A stretch of 7,286 nucleotides of DNA from Chloroflexota bacterium (GTDB taxonomy: Bacteria; Chloroflexota; Chloroflexia; Thermomicrobiales; JADLAZ01): contig JADLAZ010000261.1 in NCBI GenBank assembly GCA_020849725.1, positions 1 through 7,286 on the forward strand, read 5' to 3'. The notes beneath the pieces are model-generated. The model saw only the letters and a program-made list of their open reading frames with translations, was not told the origin of the DNA and made no database searches. How positions within the stretch are numbered: position 1 is the stretch's first letter; each line of letters opens with the position of its first letter. Of this stretch, positions 1 to 7,037 are shown one piece after another. The position numbers were made by a program, and so were the translations under genes.

Positions 1-2594
1 CGACCGAGGCCGCCGGGGTTGCTGGTCGGATGCCAGTCGCCGTGGACGGTGATGGTCGTGCGGCTGTTGCGCGGCAGGGCAACGACGCGCTGAGTTGGCG
101 TGGTCTCGCCCTCGACAAAGTAGGTGATCGTCGCCGAGCCATTCACGACGCCGGGGTTGTTGATCGTCAGGTACTCGTCAAAGCCCGGACCGGTGTAGCC
201 TTCAGCGAAGTACCAGGTCTTGGCCGTGGCGGTGGTGCCGATGACCGTCGGCAGCGGCGTCGGCGTGGCCGGCGCGGCCGGCTGGGTCGCCGTCGCCGTC
301 GGCTGTCCGGGGGCGGTGGTCGCTGTCGCCGTCGGCTGCCCCGGTCCGGTCGTGGCGGTTGGCGTCGCCGTCGCTGGCGGGCCAGCCAGCGCCCGCGGGT
401 TATCCTCCGGCATGGCCCACTTGGTGACGAAGCCGGCCGCGCCACCGCCGGGGGTCGTCTGGTAGCCGCCGCTGCGGGTAGGGAAGTTGCCGGAGACGGT
501 GCCGCCAGCGACGTAGGGCGTATTCCCGCTCAGGGCAATGGACCGGCCGAAGTCATCGGCGCCGCCGCCGAGGTAGGTACTGTAGCGGATGCTGCTGATA
601 GCCGCGTCCAGTTTCAGCGCGAAGGCGTCGCGCGCCCCCTGTGGGCCGGTCTGGTAGCCATTGGTCGTCGTCGGGAAGGCGGCCGAGGCCGTCTCGCCGG
701 TGACGTAGATGCGGCCAACGCTGTCGACGGCGATGCCGGTGCCGGTGTCATCGCCCGCGCCACCGATCAGGGCGGCGGCGATCAGGTCGTTCGTGCCCGT
801 CGCCGCCAGCGTCAGACGGGCGACGAAGACATCGAAGCAGCCGCGCGTCGCGGCCGGCGGGACCGGGCAGGCGCCGCCGCCGTAAGCGCCAGCTGCTTTC
901 GGGAAGGGGACCGACAGGCCGGCATGCGAGTTGGTGTAGCCGGTCACGTACACATTCGTGCCAGCGGCATCGACGGCGATGGCGGTCGCAGCGTCCTCAT
1001 CGCTGCCGCCGAGCAGCGTGGCGTAGACGCGCTCGCCTTGCGGATTGAGCTTGGCCACGAAGGCATCGGTGAAGCCGCCGTTGTAGCTCTTGTCGAATGG
1101 GCCAGGCAGACCGATCGGCCGCGTGACGCTATTGAACGCATTGCCCTCGGTGACGCCGGCCACGTAGGCGGCGCCGGTCCCATCGACGGCCACGACCCCG
1201 TTGCGGTCCTTCTGCGATGCACCGATGAACGTCGCGTAGACCAGACTCGTGGGGCCGCTGGTCGACGCCGGGTTGAGCTTGGCAACGAACACATCGTAGT
1301 TGCCGGGCTTGGAGATGCCGCCCTTGGCCGGGAAGTCGGTCGACGACGTGGCGCCAGCCACATAGGCCTGACCGTCCGGTCCGACGGCAATGTTGCCTGG
1401 CAGGTCCTGGCCGGCGCCGGCCAGCAGCGTTGAGTAGAGGAGTGAGGCGCCTTCGGCATCGAGGACCGCGACGAACACGCTTTCGTTGCCCGCTTGAGGT
1501 GGCTTCTGGTAGGCGTTGTCCGTGGTCGGGAAGCCGCCGTTGGCCGCGTTCGACTTCGTCATACCGGTGACGTACGCCTCGCCAGCGACGTTGACGGCGA
1601 TGGCGGCGCCAGTGTCGGCGGAGCTGCCGCCCAGGTAGGTCCAATACGCCAGCGTCGAGCCGGTGGCGTTCAGCTTGACGACGAAGGCATCCTGGCCGGT
1701 GCCATTCTCGCTCAGCAATGGATCGTAGCTGGCCGGCAGGCTGGAGAAGTCGACCGACGACGTGTAGCCAGTGACATAGGCGTTGCCGCCGGCATCGACG
1801 GCGACGCCGGTCGCCTGGTCGTCGCCCGTATCACCCAGGAAGGTGGCGTATAGCAGATCGTTGACTGCCGCTGCCTGCAACGCATCCGTCGGCGCGCTCC
1901 CCATGCCGACCGGCCCGACGACCTCACCGGCGACGAGCCGCGCCGGCGCGCTGAGTGTGGCCGCAGACGGCAGCGGCAGCGCGACATCGCCCGCGCCAGT
2001 GGCGATCCGCAGCAGCCCCTCGTCCACCGACTGGACGTCGCCGCCGGCGATCGTCAGGCGCGCCGTGGCCGGGTCGGCGCCATCGCGCGCCTCCCACCAC
2101 CAGCGCACCTGGCCCGCCCCACCGTCGCCGATGACCAGGTCCAGCCCCGGATACAGATTGTCGTAGCGCACGCCAGTCCAGGCCGGCGCACCGGCGTGCC
2201 AGCCGGCGGGATCGCTGCCGAGGAGGTAGGAGACCCGCGCCGCCGGCACGCCGACCGGTCGCGGCGCGGTCGGGGCGGCGCCGGCAAAGGTGAGGTGCAG
2301 CCGCGCCAGCGCCGGCGCCGCCGCACCGTCCGCCGCGCCCGCCACCGCCAGCCAGATACCGTCATCCGCGAACCACCAGGCGCCACCGCCGCCGCGCGCC
2401 TGGAAGCGCACCACGGGCGGGAACTGGCCAATGTTCTCGACAAACAGGGGCGGCGCGGCCCGCAGCAGGGCGCTGGCCGGCGGCGTGGGCTCGGCCGGCA
2501 GGGTCGCGATGGCGGCGGTCGGCCAGAAGGCCGGCACACCCAGCAGCGCGATGGCGAATGCCAGGACACCCCGAATCGCGGACATCCGTGTCAC
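1..2594 (-). CDS. Secreted seven-repeat SBBP beta-propeller protein, 3' end cut by window edge
   Basis: This frame is open from the start to the left edge: 864 codons are visible and the C-terminus is missing. Residues 1-30 look like a signal peptide: basic MTRMSAIR, a hydrophobic core, then AIA before T31. Residues 50-230 resemble the N-terminal domain that usually precedes SBBP repeats, with FVENIGQ at 51-57, VSYLLGSDP at 121-129 and VRYDNLYPGLDLV at 142-154. Seven repeats follow (about 258-283, 326-356, 396-422, 462-488, 532-564, 614-641, 679-705), each with an AVD..G.AYVTG core followed by an AFVVKLN..G type strand. Seven copies suit one closed propeller. A Thr/Pro linker (738-785) leads to TWYFAEGYTGPGFDEYL at 793-809, the start of a domain common in Chloroflexota exported proteins. 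The likely role is extracellular or cell-surface binding; the ligand is unknown. GTG at 2594 is preferred because GGGAGG lies 7 bases upstream; ATG at 2585 is the alternative. Family assignment is firm, function is not. Confidence 0.9.
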   Translation of the reverse strand, partial: MTRMSAIRGVLAFAIALLGVPAFWPTAAIATLPAEPTPPASALLRAAPPLFVENIGQFPPVVRFQARGGGGAWWFADDGIWLAVAGAADGAAAPALARLHLTFAGAAPTAPRPVGVPAARVSYLLGSDPAGWHAGAPAWTGVRYDNLYPGLDLVIGDGGAGQVRWWWEARDGADPATARLTIAGGDVQSVDEGLLRIATGAGDVALPLPSAATLSAPARLVAGEVVGPVGMGSAPTDALQAAAVNDLLYATFLGDTGDDQATGVAVDAGGNAYVTGYTSSVDFSSLPASYDPLLSENGTGQDAFVVKLNATGSTLAYWTYLGGSSADTGAAIAVNVAGEAYVTGMTKSNAANGGFPTTDNAYQKPPQAGNESVFVAVLDAEGASLLYSTLLAGAGQDLPGNIAVGPDGQAYVAGATSSTDFPAKGGISKPGNYDVFVAKLNPASTSGPTSLVYATFIGASQKDRNGVVAVDGTGAAYVAGVTEGNAFNSVTRPIGLPGPFDKSYNGGFTDAFVAKLNPQGERVYATLLGGSDEDAATAIAVDAAGTNVYVTGYTNSHAGLSVPFPKAAGAYGGGACPVPPAATRGCFDVFVARLTLAATGTNDLIAAALIGGAGDDTGTGIAVDSVGRIYVTGETASAAFPTTTNGYQTGPQGARDAFALKLDAAISSIRYSTYLGGGADDFGRSIALSGNTPYVAGGTVSGNFPTRSGGYQTTPGGGAAGFVTKWAMPEDNPRALAGPPATATPTATTGPGQPTATATTAPGQPTATATQPAAPATPTPLPTVIGTTATAKTWYFAEGYTGPGFDEYLTINNPGVVNGSATITYFVEGETTPTQRVVALPRNSRTTITVHGDWHPTSNPGGLG
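286..351 (-). repeat. Two tandem 33-bp units coding the Thr/Pro linker
   Basis: Two adjacent 33-base units (286-318 and 319-351) encode T-G/A-P-G-Q-P-T-A-T-A-T twice, in the linker between the propeller and the C-terminal domain. The copies differ at several bases, mostly silent. A degenerate further copy lies at 352-380. Such linkers are thought to hold surface domains away from the cell and can be glycosylated; that role is inferred. Unit number could vary between strains by slippage. Confidence 0.75.
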
Positions 2595-2601
2595 TTCTCA
2601 A

Positions 2602-2607
2602 CCTCCC
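2602..2607 (-). promoter_or_regulatory. Ribosome-binding site that favours the GTG start of the propeller gene
   Basis: GGGAGG on the minus strand ends 7 bases before GTG at 2594-2592. The in-frame ATG three codons later (2585) would be 16 bases away, too far for this site. An in-frame TGA lies two codons upstream of the GTG, so the start cannot move further out. Confidence 0.65.
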
Positions 2608-2877
2608 TGTTGCGCCGCTGACCCGCGCATGACGTATCTCTAACTACGGTGCTCGGCGTGATTCATCACCTATTCGTAGGAGATTAGTGGGCGAGTGGCC
2701 GACCCGTAGTGCTGTATTTATTGCTTCACATGCCTGAGACTATCGTGGTAATCGGGAGATTTCGATTGAGTAAAACGGCAAATATGGTTAGCAGGCGCCG
2801 TTTGTTAGAATTTGGTAAGAGATTCGTCACCGCCGACCCGGTCGGGCCGGTGGTGGCCGCCAGGGGGACGGTGCGGG
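2608..2877. other. Divergent intergenic region with an A+T-rich island
   Basis: This stretch lies between the oppositely directed propeller and cysteine desulfurase genes, and I see no convincing gene in it. From 2701 to 2820, 68 of 120 bases are A or T, well above the flanking genes. It contains the palindrome GTGAT-TC-ATCAC (2658-2669), a possible operator. A weak plus-strand promoter-like pair is TTGAGT (2766-2771), 17 bases, TAGCAG (2789-2794); TTAGAAT also occurs at 2805-2811. Near the right end CACCG-CCGAC (2828-2837) and GTCGG-(GC)-CGGTG (2841-2852) form a bulged hairpin without a T tract. I found no clear promoter for the propeller gene. Confidence 0.5.
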
Positions 2878-2883
2878 TATGCT
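2878..2883 (+). promoter_or_regulatory. Possible -10 box for the cysteine desulfurase gene
   Basis: TATGCT lies 33 bases before the ATG. The same hexamer sits at the expected place upstream of the other two complete genes. No good -35 box is visible at 16-18 bases, so support is the shared hexamer and position only. A start of transcription near 2890 would give a leader of about 27 bases. Confidence 0.35.
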
Positions 2884-2916
2884 CGGCTTGCCACGATCGG
2901 GACCAAGGATGCACCG

Positions 2917-4089
2917 ATGACCGAGCCAGAGCCGATCTACCTCGACCATGCCGCGACAACGCCCTGCCGGCCGGAGGCGGTGGCGGCGATGCTGCCCTAC
3001 TTCAGTGAGGTCTACGGCAACCCGTCGGGTCTCTCCCGTCAGAGCCGCCTGGCACGCCGGGCGCTGGACGAGGCGCGCCGGCAGGTGGCGGTGGTGCTGG
3101 GCTGCGCGCCGCGCGAGATCATCTTCACCAGCGGTGGCAGCGAGAGCGACAACCTGGCGCTGAAGGGCGCCGCCTGGGCAGCGCGCCGGCAGGGACGCGG
3201 CGAGCATGTCGTCGTCTCGGCCGTCGAGCATCACGCCGTGCTGCACGCCGCCGACGAGTTGGCTGCCCAGGGCTTTCCGGTCACGCGCGTGGCCGTCGAC
3301 TCGACCGGCCAGGTCTCACCGGCGGCGGTGGCGGCAGCACTGCAACCGGACACGGCGCTGGTGAGTGTCATGCTGGCCAACAACGAGGTCGGCACGATCA
3401 ACCCGATCGGCGAGATCGCGGCACTGACGCGGCCGCGCGGCATCGCGCTGCACACCGACGCGGTCCAGGCTGCTGGCGCGCTGCCGCTGGACGTGGCGGC
3501 GCTCGGCTGCGACCTGCTGGCGCTGTCGGCGCACAAGTTCGGCGGGCCAAAGGGTGTCGGCCTGCTGTATGTGCGCGCCGGCACGGCACTGGCGCCGCAG
3601 CAGCACGGCGGCACGCAGGAGAGCCGCCGCCGCGCCGGCACCGAGAACGTCGCCGGCATCGTCGGGCTGGCGACGGCGCTGGCGCTGGCCGAGGCCGAGC
3701 GGCCGGCGACGAGCGCCCGACTGGCGGCACTGCGCGACTGCCTCGAGGCCGGCCTGCGCACCCGCCTGCCCGACCTGATCGTCAACGGCCATCCAGACGC
3801 GCGCCTGCCCAGCACGCTGCACGTCAGCATCCCCGGCGCGGAGGGCGACACGCTCCTGCTGGCGCTGGACGCGCGCGGCATCGCCGCCTCGACCGGCTCC
3901 GCCTGCACCTCTGGCTCGGCCGCGCCCAGCCACGTGCTGCTGGCGATGGGCCTGCCGGCCGACCTGGCCCGCGCCAGCCTGCGCCTGACGCTCGGGCGCG
4001 GCACGACCGCCACCGAGATCGAGCGCGTGCTGGCCGACCTGCCGGCCGTCGTCACCGAGGTCCGGGCACTGGCGGCCGTCGGCGCCTGA
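2917..4089 (+). CDS. Cysteine desulfurase, IscS/NifS type (class V aminotransferase fold)
   Basis: The 390-residue protein is a PLP enzyme that moves sulfur from L-cysteine to an active-site cysteine persulfide, releasing alanine; the sulfur feeds Fe-S cluster assembly or tRNA thiolation in the cytoplasm. All landmarks are present: IYLDHAATTP at 7-16, YGNPSG at 33-38, VEHHAVL with the PLP-stacking His105, NNEVGT at 155-160, DAVQ with Asp181 and Gln184, SAHKFGGPKG with the PLP lysine Lys207, RRRAGTEN at 237-244, and GSACTSG with catalytic Cys330. Length matches IscS (about 400). The ATG at 2917 is chosen because AAGGA ends 7 bases upstream and the family N-terminus (YLDHAATTP) follows at once; upstream in-frame extension is not family-like. 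No scaffold, ferredoxin, IscR or mnmA gene is visible, so IscS, NifS or another subtype cannot be told apart and no symbol is given. The gene stands alone and converges with the next one. Confidence 0.96.
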   Translation: MTEPEPIYLDHAATTPCRPEAVAAMLPYFSEVYGNPSGLSRQSRLARRALDEARRQVAVVLGCAPREIIFTSGGSESDNLALKGAAWAARRQGRGEHVVVSAVEHHAVLHAADELAAQGFPVTRVAVDSTGQVSPAAVAAALQPDTALVSVMLANNEVGTINPIGEIAALTRPRGIALHTDAVQAAGALPLDVAALGCDLLALSAHKFGGPKGVGLLYVRAGTALAPQQHGGTQESRRRAGTENVAGIVGLATALALAEAERPATSARLAALRDCLEAGLRTRLPDLIVNGHPDARLPSTLHVSIPGAEGDTLLLALDARGIAASTGSACTSGSAAPSHVLLAMGLPADLARASLRLTLGRGTTATEIERVLADLPAVVTEVRALAAVGA

Positions 4090-4090
4090 G

Positions 4091-4106
4091 GCGGCATCCG
4101 GGCCGC
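4091..4106. terminator. Weak hairpin in the convergent gap
   Basis: GCGGC-ATCCGG-GCCGC forms a 5-bp stem with a 6-base loop in the 31-base gap between two convergent stop codons. It has no T tract on either strand. It may help end transcription, but the evidence is thin. Confidence 0.2.
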
Positions 4107-4120
4107 GACTTCACCCCACG

Positions 4121-5419
4121 TCAGGCTCGCCCCGCGAGCTCACGGCGAATTGCGGCGCGCGTGCCATCGAAATCGAAGCAGGCGCTCTGATTGGTCTGCA
4201 TCAGCCGCACGGCGACGGCGATCGCCTGGGGCTCGGTCAGCAGCCGATCGTCCACCTCGGCTTGCAAGGCGCGCGTCAGCCACGCGCGCGCCTGCGCCGC
4301 GTAGGCGACCGACGCGGCAGGCCAGGATGTGTCGCCGCCGAAGGCGAAGAGCTTGTTGATCGGCACGGTGTGAATCATCCGCCGCACGAAATCGCGCGTC
4401 GTCCACGGATCGATGCTCCAGGCCCAGCAGAGATCGACGTAGACATTCGGGTAGTGCTTCGCCAGGGCTACCAACTCGTCGCTGTACGGGTAGGCGATGT
4501 GCATCAGGACGAAACGCGCCCGCGGATAGCGCGCGAGGAGACCGCAGAGATGGCCCGCGCGGATACGATCGATCGGCATCCGGCTATGGCCGGCGTAGTA
4601 GCCGGTGTGCAGCTTGAAGGGCAAGTTGTGCTCGATCGCGAGCTCGATACCGCGCGCCCAGCACCAGTCGCCGAGGCAGAGGCGCGCATCATCCGATAGC
4701 GCTTGCCCGGCCAGCACCAGCGCGAGGATCGGTGCGACGTCGGCGTCGGTGCGCTCCCGCCAGTGCAGCGTGCGATGGTAGGCGTGCTGCGACTTCACCG
4801 CGATCGCGAGCGGGCCGTAGCGCGCGAAGAGCGCGGCGAAGGCTGCGCGCAGGTCGGTCACCGTCGCGACGGCGATCCCGGTCTCATCGCGGAGCTGTGG
4901 CAACTCGAGGCGACCATCGCAGAAGTTGGCCCAGGAGAGATCGTAAAGGAAGAAGTCCGGGCCGGCCGGATCGGGCTGGCAGGCCCACTCGAAGGCGTCG
5001 ATCTGCACATGATCGAGGCGCGCGACCTCGCGCAGGAGGCGCAAGCGCTCGCCCGGCCGGCACAGGGCGGCGTGGTGTGCCGTCGCGCCTTCCAGCCCGT
5101 CCGGCGTGATCTCCTCCAGGCCGTAGACCAGCCGGGCGGTCAAGCGCGTCGCCTCGCCGTAGCCGGTCTGCTGGCAGGCCTCCCAGGCGCCGCGCACACC
5201 CGCGAAGCGCGCCCGGATGTCGGGGTCGCTGGCGTCGACCAGGCGCGCCACCGCCTCGGCCGATGCCCCAGCGACGACGAGATCAGCGAGCAGGTAATGG
5301 TCGAAGATTGCCTGGAGGATATCCGGGCCATCCTCGACGTAGCGCCGCTCGGCGTGGAGATGCTCGTGGGTGTCGCTCAGCGGCATTGCCGCGATTGCCG
5401 CCGCGAGATCGTTCGCCAT
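4121..5419 (-). CDS. Amidohydrolase-superfamily metal-dependent enzyme (amidohydrolase 2 / uronate isomerase-like)
   Basis: The protein has 432 residues, no signal peptide, and is likely cytoplasmic. It carries the metal-site pattern of the amidohydrolase TIM-barrel superfamily: DTHEHLH at 16-22 with the HxH pair His18 and His20, Lys209 in IAVKSQ, His271 in FKLHTGYY, His307 in VLMHIAYPY, and Asp363 in FGGDTSW near the C-terminal end of the barrel. The DTHEHLH opening and late FGGDTSW suggest the amidohydrolase 2 / glucuronate isomerase-like branch rather than dihydroorotase or urease types. The substrate cannot be read from sequence; hydrolysis, decarboxylation or isomerisation are all possible. 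The ATG at 5419 follows a strong GGGGAGGGG ribosome site 5 bases upstream. It converges with the cysteine desulfurase gene and diverges from nhaD, so it is probably transcribed alone. The family call is solid, the reaction unknown. Confidence 0.88.
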   Translation of the reverse strand: MANDLAAAIAAMPLSDTHEHLHAERRYVEDGPDILQAIFDHYLLADLVVAGASAEAVARLVDASDPDIRARFAGVRGAWEACQQTGYGEATRLTARLVYGLEEITPDGLEGATAHHAALCRPGERLRLLREVARLDHVQIDAFEWACQPDPAGPDFFLYDLSWANFCDGRLELPQLRDETGIAVATVTDLRAAFAALFARYGPLAIAVKSQHAYHRTLHWRERTDADVAPILALVLAGQALSDDARLCLGDWCWARGIELAIEHNLPFKLHTGYYAGHSRMPIDRIRAGHLCGLLARYPRARFVLMHIAYPYSDELVALAKHYPNVYVDLCWAWSIDPWTTRDFVRRMIHTVPINKLFAFGGDTSWPAASVAYAAQARAWLTRALQAEVDDRLLTEPQAIAVAVRLMQTNQSACFDFDGTRAAIRRELAGRA

Positions 5420-5457
5420 GTCGTCCCCTCCCCGCGCACCCGCCGCTTGTGCGGGGC

Positions 5458-5486
5458 AGCATACTGCCAGCCAACGCGATCAGCAA
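5458..5486 (-). promoter_or_regulatory. Putative promoter of the amidohydrolase gene
   Basis: On the minus strand TTGCTG (5486-5481) is followed after exactly 17 bases by TATGCT (5463-5458), a housekeeping-sigma-like pair. Transcription would begin near 5451, leaving a leader of about 31 bases before the ATG at 5419. Confidence 0.5.
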
Positions 5487-5539
5487 AACCGTCCGGTCCT
5501 CCCTCCTCGCTCACTGGCTCACAGCCCACTGATGACCTG

Positions 5540-5548
5540 TGCTATGCT
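5540..5548 (+). promoter_or_regulatory. Putative extended -10 promoter of nhaD
   Basis: TGCTATGCT matches an extended -10 element (TGnTATnnT). No good -35 box is seen, which is acceptable for extended -10 promoters. Transcription would start around 5553-5555, giving a long leader of about 120 bases, unlike the other genes here. Confidence 0.45.
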
Positions 5549-5672
5549 GCGCGGCGCGTGGTCGCATGCCGCGCCGGGTGGTCCGGCCCCGTTATCCCCC
5601 GCGACTCGGTGGGGACTGTTCACGGGAGCAGTCCTTTTTGCATTGGGCCGGCGACCCAGGGTAGGAGGGGCC
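5549..5672 (+). promoter_or_regulatory. Structured nhaD leader, candidate riboswitch or attenuator
   Basis: The leader holds successive hairpins. First, GCGCGGC (5549-5555) pairs with GCCGCGC (5568-5574), or GGCGCG (5553-5558) with CGCGCC (5570-5575) if transcription starts near 5553. Next, CCGG (5574-5577) can pair with CCGG (5583-5586). Then CCCCCG (5596-5601) pairs with CGG-(T)-GGG (5607-5613), a 6-bp stem with a bulged T and loop CGACT. That stem uses G5613, also the base of the terminator stem (5613-5634), so the two compete. A small TGGG/CCCA hairpin (5644-5658) precedes the ribosome site. This is the usual aptamer-plus-terminator layout. Known Li+ riboswitches (nhaA-I, nhaA-II motifs) and the Na+ riboswitch (DUF1646 motif) precede cation transporters, but I cannot confirm a match to any of them by eye. 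Confidence 0.5.
5613..5639 (+). terminator. Intrinsic terminator inside the nhaD leader
   Basis: GGACTGTT (5613-5620) and AGCAGTCC (5627-5634) form an 8-bp stem (one G-T wobble) with loop CACGGG, followed directly by TTTTT (5635-5639). It stands upstream of the nhaD start codon and downstream of its apparent promoter, so it most likely regulates read-through rather than ending another gene: the neighbouring upstream gene is on the opposite strand. Confidence 0.75.
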
Positions 5673-7037
5673 ATGGCGACGCTCGACCTGACCCGCGACG
5701 TGGTCGGCATTCTGGCGCTGCTGACCTTCGTCGGCGCCTACGGCATCGTCATCGCCGAGGAGCGCCTGCACCTGCGCAAGTCGATCCCGGTACTGGTCGC
5801 GGCCGGGATCATCTGGGTGCTGGTGGCAGTCGGCTACACGCTGCGCGGCCAGGCCACCGCGGCCGAGGAGCTGGTGCAGCATAGCCTGCTCGAGTTCGGC
5901 ATGCTGTTTCTCTTCCTCATCGTCGCCATGACCTACGTCAACACGATGGAGGAGCGTGGCCTGTTCAACGCGCTGCGCGCCTGGCTGATCGGGCGCCGCC
6001 TCACCTACCGCGCGCTGTTCTGGGTGATCGGTGGCCTGGCATTTCTCCTGTCACCCATCATCGACAACCTGACGACGGCGCTGGTGCTGGGCACAGTCGC
6101 CGTGGCCGTCGGGCAGGGCAAGCCGCGCTTCATCACCCTTGCCTGCATCAATACCGTCGTCGCGGCCAATGCCGGTGGCGTGTTCAGCCCCTTCGGCGAC
6201 ATCACGACGCTGATGGTCTGGCAGCGCGGGCTGGTGTCGTTCACCGGCTTCTTCCCGCTGGTCGTGCCGGCGATCATCACCTGGCTGGTGCCGGCAGTGC
6301 TGATGTCGCTGGCGGTCGAGCGCGGCGCCCCGGCCGCGCTGGACGAGGCCGTGGCGCTGGAGGCCGGCGCGCTGGCGGTCGCGGGCCTGTTCCTGATGAC
6401 CATCGCGCTGACCGTTATCCTGCACAGCGCACTGCACCTGCCGCCCGCCGTCGGCATGATGTTCGGCCTGGGACTGCTGAAGCTGTACAGCTACCGCTTC
6501 AATCAGCGCGCCTCTGGCCGCGCACTGATGGTCGATGAGCTCGACGACACCTTCGCCCGCGTCGACCCCTCGAGCGCGCCCGGGGCGCCGGCGAGGCCAC
6601 TCAACATCTTCCGACTGATGGAGCGGGTCGAGTGGGACACGCTGATGTTCTTCTACGGGGTCATCGTCGGCGTCGGTGGCCTGGGGGCGCTCGGCTATCT
6701 GGCCGTCCTGTCGGGGTGGCTCTACGACGGGCTGGGACCGACGGCAGCGAATGTGCTGGTCGGCCTGCTGTCGGCGATCGTCGACAACGTGCCGGTGATG
6801 TTCGCCGTGCTGTCAATGGACCTGACGCTGTCGCCGGGGCAATGGCTGCTGGTGACGCTGACGACCGGCGTCGGCGGCTCGCTGCTCGCGGTCGGCAGCG
6901 CGGCCGGCGTCGCGCTCATGGGCCAGGCGCGTGGCGCCTACACGTTCCTGACGCACCTGCGCTGGACCTGGGCGATCGCGCTCGGCTACGCCGCCGGCAT
7001 CGGCGCGCACCTCCTGCTCAACCGCAGCCTGTTCTAG
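5673..7037 (+). CDS. nhaD: NhaD-type Na+/H+ antiporter (ion transporter superfamily)
   Basis: The 454-residue, strongly hydrophobic inner-membrane protein has about a dozen membrane segments (for example 10-28, 38-55, 71-90, 113-130, 190-214, 232-251, 322-345, 390-412, 431-449). It should exchange cytoplasmic Na+ or Li+ for external protons. Characteristic repeated motifs are present: SPIIDNLTTALVLG at 127-140 with Asp131-Asn132, VVAANAGGVFSPFGDITTL at 162-180 with Asp176, EWDTLMFFYGVIVGVGGL at 320-337, SAIVDNVPVMFAVLSM at 367-382 with Asp371-Asn372, and GVGGSLLAVGSAAG at 399-412. The paired DN motifs in the two halves fit the inverted-repeat fold. Length suits NhaD. ATG 5673 follows AGGAGG with a 4-base gap and the protein begins in family-like fashion; the in-frame extension back to 5370 would cross the leader terminator and the divergent gene. 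A related ArsB/CitT-like permease is the main alternative. Expression is probably controlled by the leader. Confidence 0.92.
   Translation: MATLDLTRDVVGILALLTFVGAYGIVIAEERLHLRKSIPVLVAAGIIWVLVAVGYTLRGQATAAEELVQHSLLEFGMLFLFLIVAMTYVNTMEERGLFNALRAWLIGRRLTYRALFWVIGGLAFLLSPIIDNLTTALVLGTVAVAVGQGKPRFITLACINTVVAANAGGVFSPFGDITTLMVWQRGLVSFTGFFPLVVPAIITWLVPAVLMSLAVERGAPAALDEAVALEAGALAVAGLFLMTIALTVILHSALHLPPAVGMMFGLGLLKLYSYRFNQRASGRALMVDELDDTFARVDPSSAPGAPARPLNIFRLMERVEWDTLMFFYGVIVGVGGLGALGYLAVLSGWLYDGLGPTAANVLVGLLSAIVDNVPVMFAVLSMDLTLSPGQWLLVTLTTGVGGSLLAVGSAAGVALMGQARGAYTFLTHLRWTWAIALGYAAGIGAHLLLNRSLF

Noticed and set aside
30..1433. Long plus-strand open frame of 467 codons
   Set aside because: It lies opposite the propeller gene. 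Its product is Arg/Gly/Ala-rich with no family features, while the minus frame shows regular SBBP repeats. High GC makes antisense frames long by chance.
2812..2916. N-terminal extension of the cysteine desulfurase by 35 codons
   Set aside because: The family begins close to YLDHAATTP, and AAGGA is well spaced from ATG 2917. The extra residues are not family-like and the stretch contains the likely promoter.
2709..3008. Small plus-strand gene of 99 codons in the A+T-rich region
   Set aside because: No ribosome site, and its second half is an off-frame reading of the desulfurase gene.
5370..5672. N-terminal extension of NhaD by 101 codons
   Set aside because: The extension overlaps the divergent gene and the leader terminator, has no family similarity, and a ribosome site stands just before ATG 5673.
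4703..5884. Plus-strand open frame of 393 codons across the amidohydrolase start and the nhaD leader
   Set aside because: It is antisense to a clear enzyme gene, crosses the terminator, and ends inside nhaD in another frame. No recognisable domain.
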